DNA from: Bacillota bacterium
Lineage (GTDB): Bacteria; Bacillota; Bacilli; Alicyclobacillales; SLC66
DNA: 16,126 nt
NCBI GenBank assembly: GCA_021799325.1
Contig: JAJZAS010000009.1
Location: 1-16,126 of the forward strand
Reading direction: 5' to 3'
Shown here: in pieces, positions 7,633 to 15,046 of the stretch
Layout: every line of letters starts with the position of its first letter
Numbering within the stretch: the first letter of the stretch is position 1
The notes under the pieces: model-generated
Told to the model about the DNA's origin: nothing
What the model saw: only the letters and a program-made list of their open reading frames with translations
Database searches by the model: none
Translations under genes and position numbers: made by a program

Positions 7633-9189
7633 TTGAAAGCTATCATCTATACAAGGGTTTCAACGGAGGAGCAGACGCATGGTTACAGTTTGGATTCCCA
7701 ACGGGAAAAATGCATCAAAAAAGCGGAATCTCTCGGCATCTCGCAACATGTCGTCTTTGAGGAAGCGGGCGTTTCCGGTGAAGTAGCTAATCGTCCTGCG
7801 CTGATGGATGCGATTGCTCTATTAAAATCAGATAAAAACGTCAGCTATTTTATCTGCAGTGATCCTGATCGGTTGTCACGCGATCTCGCCTATCTACTGC
7901 TTTTTACCGAGCAGATCAGCAAACACGCCGAACTGTTATTTACTGATTTTAATCGCGAGGCAACGGCGGAAGGACAGCTTTTTTATAATATTCGCGGTGC
8001 CATCGCCCAATTTGAAAAGGAACTGATCAAGCGCAGAATGAACACCGGAAAAGCGATAAAAGCGAAGGAGGGTGAATGGACGCACTGGCCAGATATATAC
8101 GGGTATGACTATGAGGCGGGGGAGGTGTCCATTCAACCTAAAGAGGCAGAAGTGGTACAACTCATTTTTAAACTTGGCGCAAAAATGGGGATACGACAAG
8201 TGGCGAACCGTCTGGGTGAACTCGGCGTCCCTTCCCCGCGCGCTGGCAAAACTGTTTGGAGCTCATCGACTGTTCGTCGAATTTTATTAAATGAGTCGTA
8301 TGTCACTGGGAAAACGCACATCCGCAAATGGGACACCACAGGGACCCATTTGAACAAGTATCGACCAGAAGAAGAGAAAATTTCCCGAAATTTACGTCCA
8401 GAACACGAATGGGTGGCAATGAGCATTCCTCCGATTATCGATCAGGCATTGTGGGACGAGGCACAATTGAGGTTAAATAATGCCCGCAGGAAAACAGAAA
8501 CCTGGGACACCGCAGAGTATTTATTGAGCGGGTTGCTTCGATGCGGAGTCTGTGGGAAAACATGGCATGGGTACAGCACGTCAAAAACAAACGCCTCAGG
8601 CGTAAAACGTCGAACGATGTACTATGTGTGTACGAATCGGGCGCCAGGGCCGCCAAAGAGCAGTGGGACGCAAAAGTGTTCGACAGGCTATGTTCGGGCG
8701 AAAAATTGGGAGGACGAAGTGTGGGGCATGGTAAGAGGCTGGTTGGAAGATGATAGCGATATTGACGCATTTCATGAGTTCCAGGAAGAGTGGAGAAAAC
8801 GTCAATCTACGGATCCTAAGGCGGAAGAACGGGCGCTCGTCCAAAAGCGATTGCAGGATCTCGAGCAGCAGGAGGACGCATTGATTGAAAGGCTGGCGAA
8901 GGAGCAGAACGCGCGGGTCCGACTAAAAATCGGCGATCAATTGGATGCCATCAGCAGTGAAGTGGATAAGATGCAAACGATATGGGAGGAACTTCAAAAA
9001 AGCGCTTCCGAAGTGTCGGTGACAGCAGTCAATCGCCAATTGGTTTGGCAGATTCGACAGGAGATGCAAGACTTAGAGAACGCCACCTGGGAGCAAAAGT
9101 TTAAGGCTATCCATCGCCTGATCCAAGAGATTGTGGTCGAGCAAAAGGAAGGCAAGACATATGATTTGGTCATCATCCCACAACCGTGA
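7633..9189 (+). CDS. Large serine recombinase (SpoIVCA/phage-integrase type)
   Basis: Site-specific DNA integrase/excisionase acting through a covalent 5'-phosphoserine link. Numbered from the TTG at 7633 (518 residues): N-terminal resolvase domain with nucleophile Ser10 (IYTRVSTEEQ) and catalytic arginines in PDRLSR (about 79-83); recombinase domain at about 150-290; zinc ribbon with Cys304, Cys307, Cys333 and Cys349; and a charged coiled coil at about 405-465, the part that in this family controls synapsis and directionality. Length is close to SpoIVCA (about 500). The TTG is chosen because AAGGA (7619-7623) lies 9 bases upstream and the protein then begins MKAIIYTRVS, as in relatives. A GTG at 7612 would add seven residues. 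No directionality factor is recognisable nearby. The gene ends about 30 bases before a truncated gerAA, as integrase genes do beside their attachment site. Confidence 0.92.
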   Translation: MKAIIYTRVSTEEQTHGYSLDSQREKCIKKAESLGISQHVVFEEAGVSGEVANRPALMDAIALLKSDKNVSYFICSDPDRLSRDLAYLLLFTEQISKHAELLFTDFNREATAEGQLFYNIRGAIAQFEKELIKRRMNTGKAIKAKEGEWTHWPDIYGYDYEAGEVSIQPKEAEVVQLIFKLGAKMGIRQVANRLGELGVPSPRAGKTVWSSSTVRRILLNESYVTGKTHIRKWDTTGTHLNKYRPEEEKISRNLRPEHEWVAMSIPPIIDQALWDEAQLRLNNARRKTETWDTAEYLLSGLLRCGVCGKTWHGYSTSKTNASGVKRRTMYYVCTNRAPGPPKSSGTQKCSTGYVRAKNWEDEVWGMVRGWLEDDSDIDAFHEFQEEWRKRQSTDPKAEERALVQKRLQDLEQQEDALIERLAKEQNARVRLKIGDQLDAISSEVDKMQTIWEELQKSASEVSVTAVNRQLVWQIRQEMQDLENATWEQKFKAIHRLIQEIVVEQKEGKTYDLVIIPQP

Positions 9190-9213
9190 GGACGCCATCT
9201 ATTTGTAGGTTGA

Positions 9214-9651
9214 TCATCGGTTATACCCACTATTGGCATCGTTGGCGCCTTGATACTTGGTCAGGCAGCCGTGGCCGCAGGCATCATCAGTCCCCTTTTA
9301 ATCATCGTGGTGGCCGTCACCGCACTAGGATCTTTCACCATTCCGGATTACAACTTAGGGTTTACTGTTCGTGTGCTTCGATTTGGCTACATCATCGCAG
9401 CCGCATTTTTAGGGTTTTATGGCATATGCCTTGGGCTCATGGTGCTTCTGGCACACCTTGTCTCCCTAAACAGCCTAGGCGTCCCCATGTTAGCACCTAT
9501 TGCGCCGAAGGGTCGCTCCTCCCCCGATATCATCTGGCGCGCGCCAGCTTTTCAGATGGTCAGACGTCCCGAAGCGCTTGGCTCCAAAAATGTGATTCGG
9601 CTCGGATCACCTCGTAGGCTTGGGACTCGTGATCCACACGACAAAAATTGA
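9214..9651 (+). pseudogene. gerAA: 3' fragment of gerAA (GerA-family germinant receptor A subunit), 5' part missing
   Basis: The in-frame product from 9226 reads PTIGIVGALILGQAAVAAGI, continues through VTALGSFTIPDYNLG, two hydrophobic membrane segments and a C-terminal tail containing IIWRAPAFQMVRRPEALGSKN. These are the last roughly 140 residues of GerAA/GerKA proteins, which are normally near 480-510 residues and sit in the spore inner membrane as part of the nutrient receptor. An in-frame TGA at 9211-9213 bounds the homology, and upstream is the recombinase gene, so the first two thirds are absent here. The family usually reads I-G-P/Q-T-I-G-I-V-G at this point. Joining ATCATCGGT (9213-9221) directly to CCCACT (9226) would give that, so four bases (9222-9225) look inserted at the junction. 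It is either an interrupted gene restorable by excision or a dead remnant. gerAB follows 25 bases after the stop. Confidence 0.8.
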
Positions 9652-9676
9652 CCAATCCCAAGATGGAGGAGATATC

Positions 9677-10819
9677 ATGCCAAAAAAGCGTATGCCTTCA
9701 TTTCGCATTGGGCGCTTAGGCGTTCCCGAGCTAACTTCGCTTTTGATTATCTACTCCGTTTCTGATGTGTTTTTAAGTTACCCATCCCGAATCGTGACAG
9801 AGGGCGCCACCTCAGGGTGGATGATTCCACTTTTGGCTGGCGTCATTGTATTGGTAGTTTGGCTTTTTATTGATCGTATTTTAAAAAAATCCAAAACGAC
9901 CAACGTCATTGAATCGCTTGCCACGTGGATGCCTTTTCCCTTGATCAGTGTGGTGCTTTTGATCTTATCTGTCTTTATTCTACTGCAAACCTCCCTCATA
10001 TTGCGCGAATTTACAGAAGCAGTGATCGCGACCGTGCTTCCGAACACCCCTCCGCCTATTGTTGCACTGACGTTTTTGCTGGTAGTGATCTACCTAAGCA
10101 GCAAAGGCGTCGAGGTAATCTCTCGCGCGGCACTGATGTTTATGTATTCTTTTATCGCGGGGATGATCCTTCTTTTGGTGTTGCCACTCTCATGGTTTCA
10201 TACCGTGCAATTATTGCCCGTTTGGGGGAATGGCATCAAAAATATCGCAGCCTATGGCATGATCAACACCAGTACGTTTTATCAGATACTCATTTTGCTC
10301 TTTCTGTCTCCTGCGCTTCGAAAAGAATCGCTGCGTACGAAGGTGGGAATCTACAGCATCATTGTCAGTGCGGTGCTGGTCAGCGCTTTTGTCATCGTAT
10401 TGCTCGGCACTTTCACCATGCCGGTCACTGAAAAAATGACCTATCCCATCTACCAACTCTCGCGCATTATCTACGTCAGCCGCTTCATCCAACGACTCGA
10501 AGCTATTTTTGTATTTATCTGGACTTCTGCCGCCGTGATTAAAATGGGACTTGGCCTGTGGTTCACCGCTTACTTGTTTGCCTATGCGCAAAAAATACCC
10601 GTCTATCGGCCACTCATATTCATCTTTGCGCTCATTTTGTATATGCTCACCTTTTTACCGCCAGATCTGCCGACAGTCCTCAGCTTGGCCGGCAGCATTT
10701 ACGAAACATACGGAGGACTCATCACGATCCTCTTGCCGGTCCTGCTCGTTTTGTTCGTCCACTTTAGAAGGCCCACCGCAAAGTTGCAGCACCAGCAGGA
10801 AGAGGGGAGGCGAGGGTAG
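9677..10819 (+). CDS. gerAB: Spore germination protein GerAB (receptor B subunit)
   Basis: Integral inner-spore-membrane subunit of a nutrient germinant receptor, from the GerAB/APC amino-acid transporter-like family, in which the B subunit forms the germinant-binding site. The 380 residues comprise about ten hydrophobic segments and an N-terminal block SFRIGRLGVPELTSLLIIYSVSD typical of the family, with a basic and polar C-terminal tail. The ATG at 9677 has GGAGG (9665-9669) upstream; the open frame extends to 9620 inside gerAA without a binding site. The gene appears intact although its partner gerAA is truncated, and it lies in the same direction 25 bases downstream. No gerAC lipoprotein gene lies in the window, unlike the usual three-gene operon. 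A receptor could work only if the A and C subunits are supplied from elsewhere or by gerAA repair. Confidence 0.9.
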   Translation: MPKKRMPSFRIGRLGVPELTSLLIIYSVSDVFLSYPSRIVTEGATSGWMIPLLAGVIVLVVWLFIDRILKKSKTTNVIESLATWMPFPLISVVLLILSVFILLQTSLILREFTEAVIATVLPNTPPPIVALTFLLVVIYLSSKGVEVISRAALMFMYSFIAGMILLLVLPLSWFHTVQLLPVWGNGIKNIAAYGMINTSTFYQILILLFLSPALRKESLRTKVGIYSIIVSAVLVSAFVIVLLGTFTMPVTEKMTYPIYQLSRIIYVSRFIQRLEAIFVFIWTSAAVIKMGLGLWFTAYLFAYAQKIPVYRPLIFIFALILYMLTFLPPDLPTVLSLAGSIYETYGGLITILLPVLLVLFVHFRRPTAKLQHQQEEGRRG

Positions 10820-11004
10820 TGCAAGTGGTCGAATGGTTGCTGCTCCTCGTGATTCCAGCTTGGGTGGTCACTTACACCATCAATTTCGCTCGTTATTTAT
10901 GGAAAAAGAGTTTTGTGGGCGCCGCCATCAGCAGTTTGGTGCTGGCCGTTTTGGGTGGACTGGGAGCAGTGGTGTTTTTTTACTTTCAGGTGTTTGGGAT
11001 GTGA
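10819..11004 (+). CDS. Small two-membrane-segment protein, candidate germinant receptor D subunit
   Basis: A 61-residue protein with two hydrophobic helices (about 4-22 and 34-57) and a short basic loop (RYLWKK) between them. The GTG start overlaps the gerAB stop TAG by one base and has GGAGG (10805-10809) 9 bases upstream, so it is translationally coupled to gerAB. Small two-helix D-subunit proteins are known from gerA-type loci of some Bacillus species and modulate germination. Position, size and topology fit that role, but the sequence is too short and hydrophobic to assign by eye, so the function is inference from context. Confidence 0.65.
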   Translation: MQVVEWLLLLVIPAWVVTYTINFARYLWKKSFVGAAISSLVLAVLGGLGAVVFFYFQVFGM

Positions 11005-11078
11005 CCCAACTGGATTGCACCTTTCCCCCCTCCTTTGCGATAATGAAGGCACCAATAAACTGAAGTGGGGCCACTCAT

Positions 11079-11519
11079 TTGAATTTGACGGAAGTGGAAC
11101 TTTATACGGACGGCGCCTGTAGCGGTAACCCGGGTCCTGGCGGATGGGGGGCTATTCTGGTGGCTGGCGCGAAGGAAAAAGAATTGGCTGGCGGCGAAGC
11201 GGACACTACGAATCAACGCATGGAATTACAGGCGGTAATCGAGGGGCTGCGGGCGTTAAAACGACCTTGCAAGGTGACGGTCTATAGCGATTCTGCCTAT
11301 TTTATCAATGCACTCGAGAAAAAGTGGTACGTCAATTGGAGAAAAAACGGTTGGAAGAACAGCAAAGGGGAGGCAGTGAAAAATCGCGATCTTTGGGAAG
11401 CGCTGCTTCAGGAGATGGAGAGGCATCAATTGTTGCTGCAAAAGGTAAAAGGGCATAGCGGCCATCACTACAATGAACGCTGTGATGCCTTGGCAAGAGC
11501 GGCAGTGCCAAAAAAGTAG
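11079..11519 (+). CDS. rnhA: Ribonuclease HI
   Basis: Cytoplasmic endonuclease that cuts the RNA strand of RNA-DNA hybrids with two magnesium ions. The 146 residues match E. coli-type RNase HI in length. All four carboxylates are present: Asp11 (YTDGACSGNPGPGGWG), Glu49 (NQRMEL), Asp71 (VYSDSAY) and Asp136 (NERCDALAR), plus the catalytic-loop histidine His126 (VKGHSG). A basic-protrusion-like stretch (KKWYVNWRKNGWKN) is retained, which marks type HI rather than HII. The TTG at 11079 is preferred for GTGGGG 8 bases upstream; a second TTG at 11085 would give the common start MTEVELYTDG but is 14 bases from that site. It follows the germination genes after 74 bases with no terminator, and queG begins one base after its stop. 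Confidence 0.95.
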   Translation: MNLTEVELYTDGACSGNPGPGGWGAILVAGAKEKELAGGEADTTNQRMELQAVIEGLRALKRPCKVTVYSDSAYFINALEKKWYVNWRKNGWKNSKGEAVKNRDLWEALLQEMERHQLLLQKVKGHSGHHYNERCDALARAAVPKK

Positions 11520-11520
11520 G

Positions 11521-12669
11521 ATGAGAGACTTGCCAAACGATCGTTACGATATCACCATGCCCACGCTGGAACTTGCTGCGAACACGGTGGGGATCGAAAA
11601 GTTTGGGGTGACCTCCGCTGACCCCTTTCACACCCTAGTCTCCTTTTTGGAGAGCTACTACGAGGAGGGGAGGGACACCGGCTTTGAGCACCCCATGTCT
11701 GATTTTCGCTGGAATCCCCGCGCTTATTTTCCTGAAGCCAAGTCTATCATTGCGGTGGCGGTGCCCTATCAAACGAAGCAAAGTCAGGCGATGCAGCATC
11801 CATCGGGGCGAACAGGGCTTGTGTCCCGCTATGCGTGGGGCCAGGACTACCATGTGGTGATGAAAGCGCAATTGGAGCAACTTTCTATGAAATTAGCAGC
11901 ACTCTTGGGAGAGCCTGTGAAGGCGTTGGCGTGCGTGGATACCACACCGCTCGTGGACCGTGCGATTGCACTTCGCGCAGGAATCGGATGGATAGGCAAA
12001 AACGGCATGCTGATCACAAAGGAATACGGCTCCTACGTGTTTTTGGGGGCGCTTTTGGTAGATAAAATCATGGAGCCTGCACCGACTTCTCCTACCCTCA
12101 TCGATGATTGCGGGGAATGCACTTTGTGCCTGCAGGCTTGTCCGACAGGGGCGCTCTTAGATCATGGGAGGTTAGACGGGAAAAAATGCCTTTCAGGGAT
12201 CACCCAAATCAAAGGCATGATCCCCGAAGAGTACCGCACTAAGCTAGGCAGGAGAATTTGGGGTTGTGATACGTGTCAGACGGTGTGCCCCAAGAATCGC
12301 CATACGTTGGTCAGCATGCGCGAGGCATTTGAACCAGATCCGGCCCTTGGATTCCCTGATTTAAAAGCACTCCTTCACGTCAGCGGTCGTCAGTTCAAAC
12401 AGTTGTACGGCCACACAGCAGCCGCATGGCGCGGCCATCAGGTGATTCGGCGCAATGCCATCATCGCACTTGCAAATGCCGGAGATACCGAGGCCGTTCC
12501 AGATCTTCTCCCTCTTCTAAACGATCCTCGCTCCGAGATCAGGGGGTCGGTGGCATGGGCGCTACATCGACTCGCTCCTGAAGATACTCGTGAATTGGTG
12601 TATGTCGCCTGGCAGAAAGAAAATGATGAGCTGGCGAAAATTGAAATGGCCTGGTCACTTGAAAGCTAA
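11521..12669 (+). CDS. queG: Epoxyqueuosine reductase QueG
   Basis: Cobalamin- and iron-sulfur-dependent enzyme of the last step of queuosine synthesis, reducing epoxyqueuosine to queuosine at position 34 of GUN-anticodon tRNAs. The 382 residues show the family layout: N-terminal cobalamin-binding reductase domain with FEHPMSDFRW and the VDTTPLVDRAIALRAGIGWIGKN core (about residues 139-161); two 4Fe-4S clusters from CGECTLCLQACP and CDTCQTVCP; and a C-terminal HEAT-like part (RRNAIIALANAGDTEAVPDLL) that binds tRNA in known structures. The start is uncertain: ATG 11521 begins one base after the rnhA stop, TTG 11530 has AGGATGAGAG before it, and the frame reaches 11473 inside rnhA without a binding site. 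Its stop overlaps the convergent CotS-like gene. The need for cobalamin implies that the cell takes up or makes B12. Confidence 0.95.
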   Translation: MRDLPNDRYDITMPTLELAANTVGIEKFGVTSADPFHTLVSFLESYYEEGRDTGFEHPMSDFRWNPRAYFPEAKSIIAVAVPYQTKQSQAMQHPSGRTGLVSRYAWGQDYHVVMKAQLEQLSMKLAALLGEPVKALACVDTTPLVDRAIALRAGIGWIGKNGMLITKEYGSYVFLGALLVDKIMEPAPTSPTLIDDCGECTLCLQACPTGALLDHGRLDGKKCLSGITQIKGMIPEEYRTKLGRRIWGCDTCQTVCPKNRHTLVSMREAFEPDPALGFPDLKALLHVSGRQFKQLYGHTAAAWRGHQVIRRNAIIALANAGDTEAVPDLLPLLNDPRSEIRGSVAWALHRLAPEDTRELVYVAWQKENDELAKIEMAWSLES

Positions 12670-14087
12670 TCCTCTCCCCATTTGCGACGAGTGACTTGTC
12701 TCGTATAGGATTGTAAAAATTGTTGGCGGTCGGTTTCCATCAAGATCGCTTTTTTTAAGTGCTGAAGCTGAAGCGTTGCCCCTTTTTGGCTCCCCTCGTC
12801 CGTCAAATAGTGCAGCTTTTGCAGCCGGTGCAGTCGGAAGGGAAAAGTCAAAAGCGCCTCTAGAAGCAGGTATTCGCCATGAATCAGCGGTTGTGTGCGG
12901 TTATACGCAACAATCGGGATAATCGCCACTTCACTGGACCAATTGCCTCTTGCCTGCATGGCTCTTCTCATCAGGTGACTGAGGTCGACGACACGAGGCG
13001 CATAATTCATCAGTTCCATATCAATCAATTGCACAGCGCCATTGGGATGGACAATTAGGTTTTGCGAAGTGACATCCAAGTGACAGATACCGTCTGCGTA
13101 GTTTTGCAAGATGGCTTCTACCTCTGGTTGTCGAAGCAAAGCCAGCGCGTTTTCACCTTGCCGAAGTGCTGTCGGAAGCTGGCTTTTTACCAGTTGGTCA
13201 AATTCATCCAGTTCGCTTTTGGTTGGCAGCGTTTCTGACAATTCAATGAGATCCTGTTGTTTTTGCGTCAAATCCGCAACGAGCGGGTAGGGCTTGATCG
13301 AGTTTCGCATTAGGTTCAGTTGGCTAGTCTCTTGGTGGAATTTCGCCAGTGTCCTTGCTGCATCTCCCAATTGTCGCATCGAATCATAGTGTAGCGGTGT
13401 CCCGTTTACCCACTCATAAGCGTAATATAGGGATTCTCCATCGAAGACAAAAGGCTTGCCTGTACTGGTTTTTAAAAAATGTGGGACGAGGGTAAATCCA
13501 CGTCGATAAAGGGAATCGCAAACGTTTGCCATCCAGCGAAGTCGTTGTAGTGGGACATGAGCTTCTTTTAGCGCATAAATTTTTCCGTCTGCTGTGGTCA
13601 AGCGCCAGATACTGCTAACGGGTTCCACAGAAACGACGCGCTTCTCCCAGCCATCTATTGTGGAATCGGCAGGACGGCGGTTCTTGCTTCGTTCCATTCG
13701 TTTGACAGGCAAAGTGGCAGTAGCGCTTCTAGCTGCGGGCACTGCATCTGCCTGGTATACATTTTTTGGCTTTTGGCGTGGTTTTGGCGAGTGTTTGGGA
13801 CGAGGCTTGCTGACAGGGCGATTGGTGCGTTTTTTCGTGAAATACTGGCGAGTGAGCCGTTCCGCCTTTTGCGCATTGTGGCGGGGTTTTTTGTCTGCAT
13901 CGTCAGGATCTGTCGGGCTTTCTGAGGGCTCGTCTGACGATTCCTCCTCTTCATCGTGCGATGAAGGGACAGGTCTGGATTTTGGAGAAGGCGCATTTTG
14001 AAGGGACGGTTCGCGCAAAATAGCAGGCGGTGTGGTCAGTTCGTCCCAAAGTTGTTTGAGCCATGGGGGCAGTGGTTTTTTATCCAT
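12666..14087 (-). CDS. CotS-like spore coat protein with kinase fold
   Basis: Member of the CotS/YutH-type spore protein group, which shares the aminoglycoside phosphotransferase-like fold; known members are coat- or spore-associated, and their phosphotransfer activity is mostly unproven. The 473 residues divide into a disordered N-terminal part (about 1-145: acidic Ser-rich DEEEESSDEPSES, then strongly basic Arg/Lys/Pro-rich) and a kinase-like domain (about 150-473). The latter retains Lys174 (YALKEA), the catalytic loop HLDVTSQNL with His336, Asp338 and Asn343, and Asp356 in the metal-binding LIDMELM motif, so catalysis is not excluded. ATG at 14087 is chosen because GCAGGTG lies 6 bases upstream; GTG 14096 and ATG 14093 overlap or abut that site. 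It follows the iclR-type gene by 33 bases on the same strand, so both may be co-transcribed. The stop overlaps queG by 4 bases. Confidence 0.78.
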   Translation of the reverse strand: MDKKPLPPWLKQLWDELTTPPAILREPSLQNAPSPKSRPVPSSHDEEEESSDEPSESPTDPDDADKKPRHNAQKAERLTRQYFTKKRTNRPVSKPRPKHSPKPRQKPKNVYQADAVPAARSATATLPVKRMERSKNRRPADSTIDGWEKRVVSVEPVSSIWRLTTADGKIYALKEAHVPLQRLRWMANVCDSLYRRGFTLVPHFLKTSTGKPFVFDGESLYYAYEWVNGTPLHYDSMRQLGDAARTLAKFHQETSQLNLMRNSIKPYPLVADLTQKQQDLIELSETLPTKSELDEFDQLVKSQLPTALRQGENALALLRQPEVEAILQNYADGICHLDVTSQNLIVHPNGAVQLIDMELMNYAPRVVDLSHLMRRAMQARGNWSSEVAIIPIVAYNRTQPLIHGEYLLLEALLTFPFRLHRLQKLHYLTDEGSQKGATLQLQHLKKAILMETDRQQFLQSYTRQVTRRKWGED

Positions 14088-14120
14088 TATCATCACCTGC
14101 CCTATCCTATTCAGCTCATG

Positions 14121-14885
14121 TTAAAAGGGGAAGACTTTCCCAATCAAATTTGCACTCTCGACGCACGCGACGATAAACCGCTCCAAATTGGCCTCTGAAA
14201 ATCTGTCGATTGGGCCTGAAACTGAAAGCGCAGCAGAAACCTGATTTTGCCGGGTAATGATCGGTGCCGCAACGGCCGCCGCACCCGCTTCGCGTTCCTC
14301 AAAAGTGACTGCATACCCGCGCTTGCGGATATCTTCGAGTTGTCTCTCAAATTCTGCTTTATTAAAATTTGGCGGAAAGGTACCTGCCTCTTCCATTCGG
14401 TCGAGCAATGGTTCGCTGCAAAATGCAAGCAGTACTTTGCCAGATGCCCCGATGTGGAGTGGAAAGCGCATGCCAATATTGGCCACTCTCCTAACGGCGT
14501 GGATGCCTTCAACGGCCTGAATGCGAATGCGTTCAAATCCAGAGCGTACATAGAGGCTTACTGTTTCGCCAATTCGATCCCGGAGGGCGGTCATTTCCGG
14601 AAATACCACGGTGGAAAAATCCCCTGAACGATAGATGCCGCTCGTGAGTTCGAGTATGCTCCAACCGATTCGGTAACGATCCGTCTGTTCCCTTCGCACA
14701 AAGCCACGGGTTTCGAGGGTAGCGAGTAATCGATGCACAGTGCTCTTGTGCAAACCGATCATTTTGCTGATTTCCGTCAGCCCCAATTCGTCTTTTGTGC
14801 GAAAACACAAAAGTACATCAAGGGCGCGTTCTACCGCTCTTACGGTACCTCTTTCTTGCAACACTGATTCCTGTTGGTCAGCCAT
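14121..14885 (-). CDS. IclR family transcriptional regulator
   Basis: DNA-binding regulator; IclR proteins bind as dimers or tetramers and respond to small organic acids or aromatic compounds through a GAF-like C-terminal domain. The 254 residues comprise a winged helix-turn-helix (about 14-75, with LTEISKMIGLHKSTVHRLLATLETRGFV) and the effector domain (about 85-250), which contains the characteristic LHIGASGKVLLAF and a GAAAVAAPI segment. GAGGTGA lies 6 bases upstream of the ATG. Divergent trmL starts 161 bases away, and a CotS-like gene follows 33 bases downstream. Neither neighbour is an obvious catabolic target, so what it controls cannot be told from the window; an inverted repeat upstream could be its own operator. 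Confidence 0.93.
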   Translation of the reverse strand: MADQQESVLQERGTVRAVERALDVLLCFRTKDELGLTEISKMIGLHKSTVHRLLATLETRGFVRREQTDRYRIGWSILELTSGIYRSGDFSTVVFPEMTALRDRIGETVSLYVRSGFERIRIQAVEGIHAVRRVANIGMRFPLHIGASGKVLLAFCSEPLLDRMEEAGTFPPNFNKAEFERQLEDIRKRGYAVTFEEREAGAAAVAAPIITRQNQVSAALSVSGPIDRFSEANLERFIVACVESANLIGKVFPF

Positions 14886-14922
14886 GACTGATCACCTCAA
14901 CCCGGTTGTTTCACAGTATAAA

Positions 14923-14943
14923 ACACTGGTTCAAAATTAGTGT
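14923..14943. promoter_or_regulatory. Inverted repeat upstream of the iclR-type gene, possible operator
   Basis: ACACT (14923-14927) and AGTGT (14939-14943) form an inverted repeat with an 11-base spacer, 38-58 bases upstream of the iclR-type start. On the minus strand a TATACT lies next to it on the gene-proximal side and could be a -10 element, although no convincing -35 was found. Autoregulation through such a site is common for IclR proteins, but the arms are short and could be chance. Confidence 0.3.
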
Positions 14944-15046
14944 ATCACAATCATGATGGATCACCAATTACGGGGCTTGACTGGTGATTCCTCGTCGGAT
15001 TCGCTATGATGATAACGGTGTATTTTCACTCAAGAGGTGTCTTAAC

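Noticed and set aside
9186..9617. Open frame overlapping the gerAA fragment
   Set aside because: The product is rich in His, Arg, Ser and Trp and is the shifted-frame shadow of the gerAA remnant, which has clear family homology.
9925..10431. Long open frame inside gerAB
   Set aside because: It lies entirely within gerAB in another frame, with no binding site and no recognisable protein features.
11473..11520. queG start at 11473 inside rnhA
   Set aside because: It has no ribosome binding site and adds a segment not seen in QueG proteins, which begin shortly before the LELAANTVGIEKFGV-like stretch.
14247..14627. Plus-strand open frames opposite the iclR-type gene
   Set aside because: They are antisense shadows of a well-supported IclR protein, with no binding sites or family features.
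14977..15010. TTGACT...TATGAT as a trmL promoter
   Set aside because: The spacing is 22 bases, well outside the normal 16-18 for a sigma-A promoter.
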